Position numbers and translations under genes: made by a program
The notes under the pieces: generated by a model
Databases searched by the model: none
What the model saw: the letters and a program-made list of their open reading frames with translations, nothing else
What the model was told of the DNA's origin: nothing
DNA from: Streptomyces sp. LHD-70
GTDB lineage: Bacteria; Actinomycetota; Actinomycetes; Streptomycetales; Streptomycetaceae
Assembly (NCBI RefSeq): GCF_031157275.1
Contig: NZ_JAVIFW010000035.1
Coordinates: 1-61,986 of the forward strand
Reading direction: 5' to 3'
Length of the DNA stretch: 61,986 nucleotides
In this document: piece after piece, positions 26,037 through 35,317 of the stretch
Position numbering within the stretch: position 1 is the first letter of the stretch
Layout of the letters: each line of letters opens with the position of its first letter

Positions 26037-27376
26037 GCACCTCCAAGATGGACGTATCCACGGCGGCACCGAGCCGTGTCGGTCGTATGCGGTGGAAGAT
26101 CGCAGGTGTGCTGGGCATCGGCTCGTTCGTCAACTACATCGACCGGGTCAACCTGTCCGTCGCTGCCCCCGACATCATGCGCGACTTCGACATCTCAGCC
26201 GCGCAGATGGGCATCCTCTCCTCCGCGTTCCTGTGGACGTACGCCCTTCTCCAGATGCCCATCGGAGCCGTGATCGACAAGATCGGCGTCCGCTGGGTCA
26301 ACCGCCTCGGCGTCACTCTCTGGGCGCTCGCCTCATTCCTCGCGGCGGCGGCATCCGGGCTCGGCCTGGTGATCATCGCCCGACTGATCCTTGGGATCGG
26401 CGAGGCACCCTCCGTACCCGCGGCATGGAAGGCGATCGGGCAGTGGTTCCCCAAGCAGGAACGGGGTACGGCCACAGCCATCTTCGACGGCGCCTCGAAA
26501 CTCTCGAACGTACTCGGCATCCCGCTCATGGCGTTCCTGGTGACGGCGTTCAGCTGGCATGCGGCATTCATCTTCACCGGAGTGCTGAGCGTGCTGTTCC
26601 TGGTGATTTGGTGGCGGCTTTACGAGTCCCCCGAACAGGCACGTGCGAATGGGCACCTCACCACGCAGGAGTACGCCCTCCTGAAGGACGGCGGCGCCGA
26701 AGATCAAGGCGCTCGCACGAGCGGGTCGCTCGCCGGCCTCGGGTACCTCCTTCGACGCAGGAAGACCTGGGGTCTGGCCCTGGGATTCTCCTCGTACACC
26801 TACGCCTACTACGTCCTGCTGACGTGGCTTCCCGCCTACCTGGAAAGACAGTTCGACGTAAACCTTCTCAAGGGCGGCCTCTACACGATGATTCCGTGGT
26901 TGGTCGCGGTCATCGCACAGTTCCTCATCGCAGGCGTCCTCATGGACCGCTGGATCGCCCGCACCGGACAGGCCACCCGCGTGCGCCGCATCGTCCTTAT
27001 CAGCAGCATGCTTGCCTCACTCGCCGTGGTCGGCGCCGCATACGCCGACTCGATCGTGGTCGCGATCACCTTCCTGTCGATCGGAGCGGCAGGACTGGCC
27101 GTGTCGGTTCCGGCGGGGTCGAGCATCGTGTCCCTGATCGCTCCGCACGGCTACACCGGGACCATGGGAGGCATCGTCAATTTCGTTGCCAACACCATCG
27201 GAATCGCAGCCCCCATCGTCACGGGCATCGTGGTGGACACGACGGGATCCTTCGCGTGGGCGTTCATCGCCACCGGCATCGTGATCCTGGCCGGAATCGG
27301 CAGCTACACCCTCCTCCTTGGTCGAATCGACCGCATCGACGCACCGCCGGCTCCGGCGACGCTCACCCACCCCTGA
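26033..27376 (+). CDS. MFS transporter, anion:cation symporter (ACS) family
   Basis: 447 residues, GTG 26033 overlapping the aldolase stop. NYIDRVNLSVAAPDIMRDFDIS, WTYALLQMPIGAVIDKIGVRWV and ARLILGIGEAPSVPAAWKAIGQWFP are characteristic of the ACS family (galactonate, glucarate, tartrate and phthalate transporters). Twelve helices with a central loop near residue 200-230. It probably takes up the organic anion degraded by the adjacent aldolase and amidohydrolase. Confidence 0.9.
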   Translation: MSTSKMDVSTAAPSRVGRMRWKIAGVLGIGSFVNYIDRVNLSVAAPDIMRDFDISAAQMGILSSAFLWTYALLQMPIGAVIDKIGVRWVNRLGVTLWALASFLAAAASGLGLVIIARLILGIGEAPSVPAAWKAIGQWFPKQERGTATAIFDGASKLSNVLGIPLMAFLVTAFSWHAAFIFTGVLSVLFLVIWWRLYESPEQARANGHLTTQEYALLKDGGAEDQGARTSGSLAGLGYLLRRRKTWGLALGFSSYTYAYYVLLTWLPAYLERQFDVNLLKGGLYTMIPWLVAVIAQFLIAGVLMDRWIARTGQATRVRRIVLISSMLASLAVVGAAYADSIVVAITFLSIGAAGLAVSVPAGSSIVSLIAPHGYTGTMGGIVNFVANTIGIAAPIVTGIVVDTTGSFAWAFIATGIVILAGIGSYTLLLGRIDRIDAPPAPATLTHP

Positions 27377-27402
27377 ACAGACCCACAAGGCAGGTTCGAT
27401 TC

Positions 27403-28203
27403 ATGCTCCCGATCGCTGTTGCTCAGTTCACCCCGACCACAGACAAGAAGCGCAACACCGAGACCATCCGTACCCATGTGAAGTCCGCTGCGACGCGCGG
27501 TGCACGTGTGGTCGTCTTCCCCGAGTTCTCGATGTACTCCGCCCCAGCGATGGACGAGCGGTTCATTCAGTCCGCCGAACCCCTCAACGGGGACTTCGTT
27601 CGCGAACTCGGTGTCATAGCAAAGGAGTCCGGGCTCTCCGTCATCTGCGGCATGAACGAGCCGACTGAAGATCCCGACCGCATCCACAACACCCTCGTCG
27701 CAGTGAACGAGGACGGTCAGATCGCAGCGATCTACCGCAAGGTCCACCTCTACGATGCGTTCGGATACACCGAGTCCTCAAAGGTGCGTCCAGGGGCTAT
27801 CGAAGTGCCTGATCTGTTCGAGGTCGGAGGCATCCGGTTCGGCATGCAGACCTGCTACGACGTGCGCTTCCCTGAGGTCACACGGCGGATCGTCGACGCG
27901 GGTGCTGATGTCTTGGTGCTTCCGGCCGCCTGGGTCCCCGGCCCGTTGAAGGAGGATCACTGGGCCACTCTGGTCCGCGCGCGGGCAGTGGAGAACACGA
28001 TGTACGTGGCCGCTTGCGGCCAGACTGCTCCGGGAGGAATCGGGCGCAGCATGATCGTCGACCCGATGGGCGTGCAGCTCGCCTCCCTCGCAGAGGCGGA
28101 AGGCGTAGCCATCGCCGACATCTCAGCTGACCGGATCTCGGAAGTGCGTACCGTCAACCCGGCTCTCAACCTGCGACGGTTCACGGTGGTTGAACGCGAT
28201 TAG
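27403..28203 (+). CDS. Nitrilase-superfamily carbon-nitrogen hydrolase
   Basis: 266 residues, ATG 27403. The Glu-Lys-Cys triad is E41 (VVFPEFSMYS), K113 (IYRKVHLYD) and C151 (MQTCYDVRFPEVTR). The second structural glutamate occurs in the RARAVENTMYVAACGQ segment. This arrangement fits omega-amidase/N-carbamoyl or deaminated-glutathione-amidase-like members rather than true nitrilases. It is the third gene of the FCD-GntR operon, 26 bases after the transporter. Probable role: release of ammonia from an amide intermediate. Confidence 0.87.
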   Translation: MLPIAVAQFTPTTDKKRNTETIRTHVKSAATRGARVVVFPEFSMYSAPAMDERFIQSAEPLNGDFVRELGVIAKESGLSVICGMNEPTEDPDRIHNTLVAVNEDGQIAAIYRKVHLYDAFGYTESSKVRPGAIEVPDLFEVGGIRFGMQTCYDVRFPEVTRRIVDAGADVLVLPAAWVPGPLKEDHWATLVRARAVENTMYVAACGQTAPGGIGRSMIVDPMGVQLASLAEAEGVAIADISADRISEVRTVNPALNLRRFTVVERD

Positions 28204-28597
28204 GCCATCTAGGAGCCGATTTGTCGAAGTATCCGCGTGCTTGAGTGCAGCGGTCAGGCCGTCCGCGCACAACCACCGATTTTGAATGAATAGCTGGCAG
28301 CCACCGGACGGACTCGATATCGGCGGGGTGGGCGGTGGCAGTCGCGAGCAGGAGTTGCTCCTCCTCGACGGCCTCGGCGTACATGGGCGCGGTGGCTGGC
28401 GGCGGTGCCGGAGTGCGGGGCGGCACCACGGCTTGCGAGGGGAAGCGGCTTGCGATGTCGTTCACCACCGAGGCGAGGGCATCGGCTTCTGTGAGCACCG
28501 TCTGGACATGGTGAGGGAAGGATGTGTCGTGGACGGTGTGGACGAGGTGTTCGGCGGCACTCTGCAGACGGCGTCGGGCGCGTTCGGTCTCAGCCAT
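28181..28597 (-). CDS. Hypothetical helical protein (possibly a fragment)
   Basis: About 138 residues from ATG 28597, reading MAETERARRRLQSAAEHLVHTV then an Ala/Pro-rich linker and EEQLLLATATAHPADIESVRWLPAIHS. It is charged and helical at the N-terminus and shows no family motif that I recognise. The frame overlaps the nitrilase stop by 23 bases and abuts the decayed deoR remnant, so it may be debris of a mobile element. No clear ribosome site. Confidence 0.3.
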   Translation of the reverse strand: MAETERARRRLQSAAEHLVHTVHDTSFPHHVQTVLTEADALASVVNDIASRFPSQAVVPPRTPAPPPATAPMYAEAVEEEQLLLATATAHPADIESVRWLPAIHSKSVVVRGRPDRCTQARGYFDKSAPRWPNRVQPP

Positions 28598-28669
28598 GCG
28601 GGCGTACGCCGATGCGTGGCGGGGCCAACACAGCGGCGCCCAGGCTGCACAGAAGGATGTGATCGTTCC

Positions 28670-28962
28670 GGCACCGCGCTGATCAGACTGCACCAGACCG
28701 TCATCGTGGACGTGGGTACTACCGCCCTGCCGGCCGACTTCACCGGCACCTTGCCACCCGAATTATTCGCTGACTTCGGGCTGGACGTGGCCTTCATTGG
28801 CTCGGGTGGAATCTCGGCCTTCGGGCTGGCCGACTACCACCTCGAGGAAGTCGCAACCAAGCGGGCCATCCTCGCCCAACACCACCACCAGTCACGTGTT
28901 GGGCGACTCCGGCAAGTTCGGACGCGCAGCTGCCCATCGAGTCTGCGGGCTCGATGGCTTAG
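28670..28962 (+). pseudogene. Decayed DeoR-family regulator, 5' segment
   Basis: The translation LHQTVIVDVGTTALPADFTG, then ADFGLDVAFIGSGGISAFGL and YHLEEVATKRAILA, matches the sensor domain of the intact DeoR at 21677-22438. The helix-turn-helix half is missing, a middle section is deleted, and a frameshift near 28885 moves the frame to VLGDSGKFGRAAAHRVCGLDG. The segment ends at GGCTTAG, where the mobile block begins; its continuation is at 35102-35190. Confidence 0.8.
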
Positions 28963-29073
28963 TGGCTGTTGTCGTTCCGAACCTGAGGGCGGTGTTTTAG
29001 CTGGTCAGGCATAGGGGCGGCCGCGTTGTGGGACTGGTGGCCTGTCGTGTCATCGATCCCGGGGAGGTCGCGG

Positions 29074-29661
29074 ATGCCGTCGGTCGTGGGGTTGCTGGAA
29101 CAGCGTGAGCTTGCTGCCCGTCGTCGGGTGGACGAGCTGCGGGAAGAAGTCGACCGCGTGCAGGCCGAGTTGGCCGTGGCCGAGCGGGATTGGAAGGAGT
29201 GGGCCATCGCCCGGTCACGGGTGGGCGAGGTACTGGACCCGCCCGAAGAGCTCGAAGATCCCGAGCAGGCAGAGGCAGCTCCGTCGGTGGCGGCGGCCGC
29301 GAAGCCGAAGTCGCAGGTGCCGGTCTGGCGCGAAGGTCTGGGCTGGTCGGTGCTTTCGGTGGATTACCAACGCATCCTGCATGTGCTCGCGGACCGGCGC
29401 CGCCTCCATCAAGGGCCCTTGACCTGCCAGGAGATGGCCGCCTTGTTCGGCCTGGATGCGGTGCCGGCGAAGGTGGAGGCACTGCGGTCGAAGGCGAAGC
29501 GTCTGGTGGCACGGGGCGGCTGGCCGAGCGTCAGCCGGGCCGGTTCACCCTCGCCGCTGGGGTTACCGGGCCAGACGGCGGATCATGAGCATCGTCATCG
29601 ACCAGTAGATCACCGCCTCGCCGCTGGTGGTGGAGCGTTCAAAGTCGCGGACCAGGTGTGA
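29074..29661 (+). pseudogene. IS-associated accessory protein, frameshifted
   Basis: From ATG 29074 (GGGGAGG upstream) the frame reads MPSVVGLLEQRELAARRRVD, a coiled-coil-rich protein often found beside Streptomyces transposases, then VDYQRILHVLADRRRLHQGP and a small helix-turn-helix. Near 29515 the frame shifts: the expected ending LAERQPGRFTLAAG lies in another frame. The final approximately 50 residues are therefore not original. Probably helps IS transposition or regulation; precise role unknown. Confidence 0.6.
29563..29656 (-). pseudogene. IS5-type transposase C-terminal remnant
   Basis: Leftward translation ends ...LVRDFERSTTSGEAVIYWS then MTMLMIRRLAR and TAA (29563-29565). This is the usual C-terminus of Streptomyces IS5-group transposases. 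Only about 31 residues remain, overlapping the shifted end of the accessory frame. Confidence 0.7.
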
Positions 29662-29740
29662 ACGACGGCGATTTTGGTTCAGGCCGTGATTCCGTGAATC
29701 CCCAGGTGAACGCGCGAGTGCGGGAACGTTTCTCTGGGGG

Positions 29741-30694
29741 ATGGCCCCGCTATGGGGGGGCGTGGCGATCGAGGATGTGCTGTTTCCCGGGATTGATGTG
29801 CAGGTCGCGGCGGTGCACGCCGCCGCGGACGGGGTCGCGGTCGAGGCGACGGCCTGCGGCCGGCCACCGGATTGCCCGAGCTGTGGCTGTCCGGGACGCC
29901 GGGTGCACTCCCGCTATCGGCGTCGCCTGGCCGAACGCCCGGTGGCGGGACGGCCGTTGGTGATCTCGCTGTTGGTGCGGCGGTTCTTCTGCGAGCGGGC
30001 TGAGTGCCGCCGGCGGACGTTCGTCGAGCAGGTCCCTGACCTCAGTGAACGCCACCGTCGCCACAGCGTTGGCCTGCGGCAATGGATGCGGTCCATCGCG
30101 ACGTTCCTCGGCGGGCGCCCCGGCCAACGACTCTGCCAGACCCTGCAGTTCCCCACAGGCCGCACCCACCTCTTGGGCCTGCTCACTGCCCCGCCGGTGC
30201 CTGCGCGGGCACCTCGGGTGCTCGGCGTCGACGAGTTCGCCTTCCGTAAGAGGTGGCGCTACGGCACGGTCCTGGTCGACGTGGAGGCGGCCCGAGTAGT
30301 CGACGTCCTCCCGGATCGGGACGCGGCGACCTTCGCCGCCTGGCTGCAGGAACACCCCGGCGCCGAGATCATCTGCAGGGACCGGGCCACCGCATACTCC
30401 ACCGCCATCCGCACTGCGGCCCCCGACGCCCAGGAGGTCGCCGACCGGTGGCACCTGTTGCACAACCTTTCCCCCGCGGTCGAGAAGACCTGCCATCAAC
30501 ACCGCGTCTGCCTGCGTAAACAAGCCGACGCCGAGCGGCAGTCCGCGCCCCGACGGATCATTAATCCTCTGCCGCCGCCGACCCTGCCGCCCACGAAGAT
30601 GGCCGCCCGCACCGTCGACCGATACTCCGACATCCACCGCCTGCTCCGAGAGGGATACTCCTGTCGGCGTACAAGTGAACGTGGGGGACTGTAA
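29741..30694 (+). pseudogene. ISL3-family transposase, interrupted
   Basis: About 307 residues of ISL3 transposase. The N-terminal zinc ribbon is CPSCGCPGRRVHSRYRRR and FFCERAECRRRTFVEQ. RVLGVDEFAFRKRWRYGTVLVD holds the first catalytic Asp, EIICRDRATAYSTAI the second, and VADRWHLLHNLSPAVEK follows. At LLREGYS the sequence breaks into the 23-bp inverted repeat and IS256. The C-terminal part with the catalytic Glu is absent, and I do not see it resume on the far side. Confidence 0.85.
30662..30684 (+). repeat. Left copy of a 23-bp perfect inverted repeat
   Basis: Starts TGTCGGCGTACAAGTGAACG and is perfectly repeated in inverse orientation at 34010-34032. It begins exactly where the ISL3 transposase frame breaks. 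TG...CA ends suggest terminal repeats of a lost element, for example an IS21-like one; that assignment is tentative. Confidence 0.75.
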
Positions 30695-32065
30695 AACGTT
30701 CGGTGTAACTCCCGATCATGGAAGATGCATCGATGACCAGTGAGAACGTGACCGAGCCCGGAAGTGTCGAGCCGAATGAGCCGCGGTCGGCCAAGTCTGT
30801 GGACGATCAGCTGATCGACGAGCTGGTGGGCCGGGCTCAGTCCGAGGGCCTGCAACTGACGGGCGAGGGCGGGCTGTTGCAGCAGTTGACCAAGCGGCTG
30901 CTGGAGTCCGCTCTGGAAGGCGAGATCACCGACCATCTCGGCTATGACAAGCACGATCCGGCGGGCAAGAACGGCGGCAACTCCCGCAACGGCACTCGCG
31001 GAAAGACCGTGCTCACCGACGTCGGACCGGTGGAGATAGCCGTGCCCCGCGACCGCGAGGGCACCTTCGAACCCAGGATCGTCAAGAAGCGGCAGAAGCG
31101 GCTGTCCGGGGTCGACGAGATGGTCATCTCCCTAGCCGCGAAGGGCCTGACGACCGGCGAGGTCCAGGCCCACCTTGCCGAGGTCTATGGCGCCGAGGTG
31201 TCCCGTCAGACCGTCTCCACCATCACCGACAAGGTCCTTGAGGGGATGGCCGAATGGCAAAACCGGCCGTTGGACGCCGTCTACCCGGTCATCTTCATCG
31301 ACGCCATCCACGTGAAGATCCGCGATGGAGCCGTGGCCAACCGGCCCATCTATGTCGCCCTGGCGGTCACCGCTGAGGGTCGGCGGGAGATCCTCGGCCT
31401 GTGGGCCGGCGACGGCGGCGAGGGCGCCAAGCACTGGCTGCACATCCTCACCGAGATCAAAAACCGCGGCGTGAACGACGTCCTCATGCTCGTCTGCGAC
31501 GGCTTGAAGGGCCTGCCCGACGCGGTCGAGACGGTCTGGCCGAAGACGATCGTGCAGACCTGCGTGGTGCACCTGTTGCGGAACTCCTTCCGCTATGCCG
31601 CCCGCCAGGACTGGGACAAGATGACCAAAGTGCTCAAGCCGGTCTACACTGCGCCGACCGAGGAAGCCGCCCTGGAACGGTTTGCCGAGTTCGCCGACGC
31701 CTGGGGCGGCAAGTATCCGGCGATCGTGAAGCTGTGGGAGAACGCCTGGGAGGAGTTCACTCCGTTCCTCCGGTTCGACACCGAGATCCGCCGCATCGTC
31801 TGCACCACGAATGCGATCGAGTCGGTGAACGCGCGGATCCGCCGGGCGGTCAAGGCCCGCGGGCACTTCCCGAACGAGCAGGCCGCGTTGAAGTGCGTCT
31901 ACATGGCGATCATGTCGCTCGACCCCACCGGCAAGGGACAGGCCCGCTGGACCAGCCGCTGGAAGACCGCACTGAACGCTTTCGACATCACCTTCGACGG
32001 CCGCCTCTCAGCGGCCCGTCAGTAACCCAACCACCCTGGTTACACCGTTCGTTTGACAGACCCTC
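30683..32065 (+). mobile_element. IS256-family insertion sequence, apparently complete
   Basis: About 27-bp imperfect terminal inverted repeats, left GGGGGACTGTAAAACG and right GAGGGTCTGTCAAACG (read inward), both continuing to CGGTGTAAC; 22 of 27 positions match. They enclose one full transposase gene. No target duplication can be recognised at the current borders. Confidence 0.82.
30718..32025 (+). CDS. IS256-family (Mutator-like) transposase
   Basis: 435 residues from ATG 30718; ATG 30733 is also possible. DDE residues sit in PVIFIDAIHVKIRDG (D), LMLVCDGLKGLPDAV (D) and IVCTTNAIESVNARIRRAV (E, the IS256 signature). The C(2)H-like CVVHLLRNSFRYA block is also present. No disruption is visible, so the element may be active. 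Confidence 0.93.
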   Translation: MEDASMTSENVTEPGSVEPNEPRSAKSVDDQLIDELVGRAQSEGLQLTGEGGLLQQLTKRLLESALEGEITDHLGYDKHDPAGKNGGNSRNGTRGKTVLTDVGPVEIAVPRDREGTFEPRIVKKRQKRLSGVDEMVISLAAKGLTTGEVQAHLAEVYGAEVSRQTVSTITDKVLEGMAEWQNRPLDAVYPVIFIDAIHVKIRDGAVANRPIYVALAVTAEGRREILGLWAGDGGEGAKHWLHILTEIKNRGVNDVLMLVCDGLKGLPDAVETVWPKTIVQTCVVHLLRNSFRYAARQDWDKMTKVLKPVYTAPTEEAALERFAEFADAWGGKYPAIVKLWENAWEEFTPFLRFDTEIRRIVCTTNAIESVNARIRRAVKARGHFPNEQAALKCVYMAIMSLDPTGKGQARWTSRWKTALNAFDITFDGRLSAARQ

Positions 32066-32084
32066 ACGAAAATCTTGCCAGGGC

Positions 32085-34010
32085 GTGTGCCCACGAACAC
32101 GAGAAGGGTGAACGACATGTAGGTGATGAAGTGCACCAATCTCGTGGTGCTGTACGGGAGATGAAGGTCTGGCCCTTCGGAGCCGCCCTGCGGGGGGAGG
32201 CTCCAAACCGCCCTCATGCTGCGTTGGCTGAAGACCGTCGTGGTGAGCGATGGGGGAAAAGGCGCCCGCGATGGCGTCAGGTGGGGACAGGGAAGACGAT
32301 CACTGATGAGGCGTCGAAAATAGTCAGATGACGTCAGAACCGGGATGAAGCTCTTGATCCCGGGATAAGCCCGGCGGGAGCCCGTCGACTGGCCGGGCGG
32401 CGTCCGGCGTAGAGGTGACGTGAGACCTGTCTGCCGATCTCGTACGGAACGTGGGAAGGCGCGTTCGGCATGACCGTGTGCAGCAGCGCGGTCAACCGGG
32501 AGTGCCCGAGTCGGGAGTTCCCCGTAGGGACTTCGAGTACCGGGCCGAGTGCGCCGGCGGACCGGCTCGTAGTAGTGCTGAAGCCCCTGTAACGGGGGTG
32601 GAGCGAAGGGGCCGGGTCGCTCGTGGCTGTTTCGTCTCGTCAACCAGAGCTCTGGGAGGAGCCTGATGGACCAGCTGAAAGCATCTGGCAAGCCGTTCGA
32701 CATCTCCAAGTCGGAGGTGTGGGACGCCTGGATCAAGGTGAAGGGCAATCAGGGAGCACCGGGGGTGGACGGGGTGTCCATCGAGGAGTTCGAGAAGGAT
32801 CTGCGGGGCAACCTGTACAAGATCTGGAACCGGATGTCCTCGGGCACCTACTTCCCGCCGCCGGTGATGGCGGTGGAAATCCCCAAGTCGCACGGTGCCG
32901 CTGGTACGCGTGTGCTCGGGGTGCCCACTGTCGCTGATCGGATCGCACAGACGGTGGTGGCCGCGCATCTGGGGGAGCGGGTGGAACCCGTGTTCCACTC
33001 CGACTCCTACGGCTACCGCCCGAACCGTTCGGCCCTGGACGCGGTCGGAACCTGCCGCAGACGCTCCTGGAAGTACGACTGGGTGATCGATCTCGACATC
33101 CGGAAGTTCTTCGACAGCGTGCGGTGGGACCTCGTGATCAAGGCCGTCGAAGTGCACACCGATGCTCGTTGGGTGGTGCTGTATGTGAAGCGGTGGCTGG
33201 CCGCCGAACTGCAGCTGCCCGACGGGACCTTGCTGGCCAGAGACCGGGGAACCCCACAGGGATCATCGGTCTCACCCGTCCTGGCCAACCTGTTCATGCA
33301 CTACGCGTTCGATACCTGGCTGGCCCGGGAGTATCCCGGGGTCGCCTTCGAACGCTACGCGGACGACGCGGTGGTGCACTGCACCTCCGAGTCCCAGGCC
33401 CGCAGGGTCCTGGCCGCACTGCACGGACGGATGGCCGAGGTCGGGCTGGAGCTGCACCCGGACAAGACGAAGATTGTGTACTGCAAGGACAGCAACCGGC
33501 ACGGCTCGTTCGAGCAGGTGTCGTTCACGTTCCTGGGGTACACCTTCCGGCCGAGGTCGGCTCAGAGGAGGGATGGCGTGGTGTTCACGGCCTTCCTTCC
33601 TGCGGTCAGCAGGGACGCCCTGAAGAAGATGAGCGCGACGGTACGGTCCTGGCGACTGCATCGGCGTGTGAACAGCACGGAGGCGGACCTCGCACGAATG
33701 GTCAACCCGATCGTGCGGGGATGGATGGCTTACTACGGGGCCTTCTTCCATACCGAGCTGACGCCCGTACTCGACCGCATCAACACCTATCTGTTGCGGT
33801 GGATCATGAAGAAGTACCGGAGATCGGGGACCTTGCGAAAGGCCCGCCAGGCGATGGCGCAGGCCGCCGCCCGGAGCCCCCGTTACTTCGCACACTGGAT
33901 CTGGGTGAAACCGGCCGTCAAGTGACCAGAGCGACAGGAGCCGTATGACGGGAGACTGTCACGTACGGATCTGTGGGAGCCCCGGGCTGAGATGCCCGGG
34001 GCCACCCGAC
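32085..34010 (+). mobile_element. Group II intron with intron-encoded protein
   Basis: The 5' end GTGTGCCC (32085) fits GUGYG. The 3' part has domain V at about 33938-33972 (GAGCCGTATGACGGGAGACT, continuing to CACGTACGGATCT), then a domain VI-like stem GCCCCGGGC/GCCCGGGGC (33979-34002) and a 3' end near CCGAC (34010). About 580 bases of ribozyme precede the reverse transcriptase ORF. Boundaries are approximate by eye. Confidence 0.75.
32666..33925 (+). CDS. ltrA: Group II intron reverse transcriptase/maturase
   Basis: 419 residues, ATG 32666 after GGGAGGAG. The polymerase active site is Y231-A-D-D234 (FERYADDAVVH). RT blocks GNQGAPGVDGVSIEEF, SYGYRPNRSALDAV, VIDLDIRKFFDSV and RGTPQGSSVSPVLANLFMHY are intact. 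The maturase X domain follows (FTFLGYTFRPRSAQ, NPIVRGWMAYYGAFF). No endonuclease domain is evident at the C-terminus. It provides splicing and retrohoming of the surrounding intron. Confidence 0.92.
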   Translation: MDQLKASGKPFDISKSEVWDAWIKVKGNQGAPGVDGVSIEEFEKDLRGNLYKIWNRMSSGTYFPPPVMAVEIPKSHGAAGTRVLGVPTVADRIAQTVVAAHLGERVEPVFHSDSYGYRPNRSALDAVGTCRRRSWKYDWVIDLDIRKFFDSVRWDLVIKAVEVHTDARWVVLYVKRWLAAELQLPDGTLLARDRGTPQGSSVSPVLANLFMHYAFDTWLAREYPGVAFERYADDAVVHCTSESQARRVLAALHGRMAEVGLELHPDKTKIVYCKDSNRHGSFEQVSFTFLGYTFRPRSAQRRDGVVFTAFLPAVSRDALKKMSATVRSWRLHRRVNSTEADLARMVNPIVRGWMAYYGAFFHTELTPVLDRINTYLLRWIMKKYRRSGTLRKARQAMAQAAARSPRYFAHWIWVKPAVK

Positions 34011-34032
34011 CACGTTCACTTGTACGCCGACA
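34010..34032 (-). repeat. Right copy of the 23-bp perfect inverted repeat
   Basis: Exact reverse complement of 30662-30684. It begins at the 3' end of the group II intron and ends where the IS1182-type transposase part begins. Confidence 0.75.
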
Positions 34033-35068
34033 CCTCTACCAGCACGGAGCAGACCGCACGTCCGGCCCTCGTATCCAGGCCCTACGCCAGATCATGGTGC
34101 AGAACTACCACCGTGACGCCGCAGGACACCTGCGCTGGCGCACCGCCGAGACGGAAGGCGGGCCCGGACTGCCGCCCTCGTCCCGGGCGATCATCTCTCC
34201 CTACGACACCTCGGCCCGCTATGCACGGCACGGACACATCATCAGCTGGAAGGGGTTCGCCGCTCATCTGACCGAGACCTGTGCTCCCGACGGCCCCAAC
34301 GTGATCACGGACGTGGCCACCACCGCGGCCACCACCCACGACAGCCAGGTCCTCCCCGGCATCCACACCCTCCTGTCACGCCGCGGACTGCTGCCCGCCG
34401 AGCACCTGGTCGACGCCGGCTACACCTCCCTGCCCCACCTGGAACAAGCCGCCCGTGAACACCGGGTCACCGTCACCGGGCCACTCCGGAGCAACCCCAC
34501 ACGCCAACACCGCCGGAACGAAGGCTTCGCCCGGGACGACTTCCACATCGACTACGACCATCAGCAGGTCACCTGCCCCCAGGGCCAGGTCAGCCAGGGC
34601 TGGCACGGCCCCTACCCGACCTCCTCACCCACCGCGGCCCCGCTGATCGTGGCCAGGTTCACCAAAAGCCAGTGCCAGCCCTGCCCGGCTCGCACTCAGT
34701 GCACCACCTCCCGCGAAAGCACCCGCACCGTGGCCTTTCCTCCACGAGAACTCCGCGACCTGCAACTTCGTGTCCGCGCCGAGCAGCAGACGCCCGAGTG
34801 GAAGGCCCGCTATGCGGTCCGCTCCGGAGTGGAGGGCACGGTCAACGAGTTCGCCCACGGGCACGGCATGCGGCGCTGCCGCTACCGAGGACAGGGAAAG
34901 GCCCACATCCAGCACGTCCTGACGGCCATCGCCATCAACATCGAGCGCCTCAGCGGACTGGCACCGCCCGAGGAAACACCCACGCCCCGCCGACCGACTG
35001 CCTTTCAGAACTACCTCGACCAGCGCGAGATACCCCGGCTGAAGTCCTGGCGAACCCTGGGCAGCTGA
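34033..35068 (+). pseudogene. IS1182-family transposase, C-terminal part only
   Basis: About 345 residues in one frame that opens upstream at 33992. IQALRQIMVQNYHRDAAGHL, AIISPYDTSARYARHGHIISW, AAHLTETCAPDGPN, VDAGYTSLPHLEQAA, and the C-terminal RSGVEGTVNEFAHGHGMRR with the catalytic Glu are IS1182 features. The N-terminal third with the first Asp is missing, cut at the inverted repeat. The stop at 35066-35068 is followed by the right border of the mobile block. Confidence 0.82.
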
Positions 35069-35101
35069 CCTCGGCAACTCCAAGATCCCCGACAGAGTCA
35101 A

Positions 35102-35190
35102 GCTTAGACGCCCTCATCACCGACCGGGCTGCCGATGCCAAACTAGGCGCGGCTCTCGCGCAGGCGGGGACCGCTGTGCTTGTCGCCTGA
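35102..35190 (+). pseudogene. Decayed DeoR-family regulator, 3' segment
   Basis: Frame LDALITDRAADAKLGAALAQ then AGTAVLVA and TGA. This is the C-terminus of a DeoR protein (compare FDTLITDQPCPEGLQVALVK in the intact gene). It joins in frame to the 5' segment ending at 28962 through the duplicated GCTTAG. Confidence 0.82.
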
Positions 35191-35317
35191 CGGACGGTGC
35201 GTCGGTGTCGTTTTTGGTTTCCCTGCCGTAGGTGAGCCGCTGGATGGTTGACCGAGACAGAGAGTTCATCAGCGCATCGGCCTTCTGCCGAGTCGTAAGT
35301 CTGCATACGATCTGCGC

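Larger units (their letters stand above)
28963..35101. mobile_element. Composite block of nested insertion sequences and a group II intron
   Basis: The block interrupts the deoR remnant and is bordered by GCTTAG on both sides (28957-28962 and 35102-35107). Removing it restores the reading frame GLDGLDALITD. In order it contains an IS accessory gene, an IS5-type transposase tail, an ISL3 transposase, a 23-bp inverted repeat, an IS256 element, a group II intron with reverse transcriptase, the partner inverted repeat, and an IS1182-type transposase C-terminal part. Confidence 0.75.
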
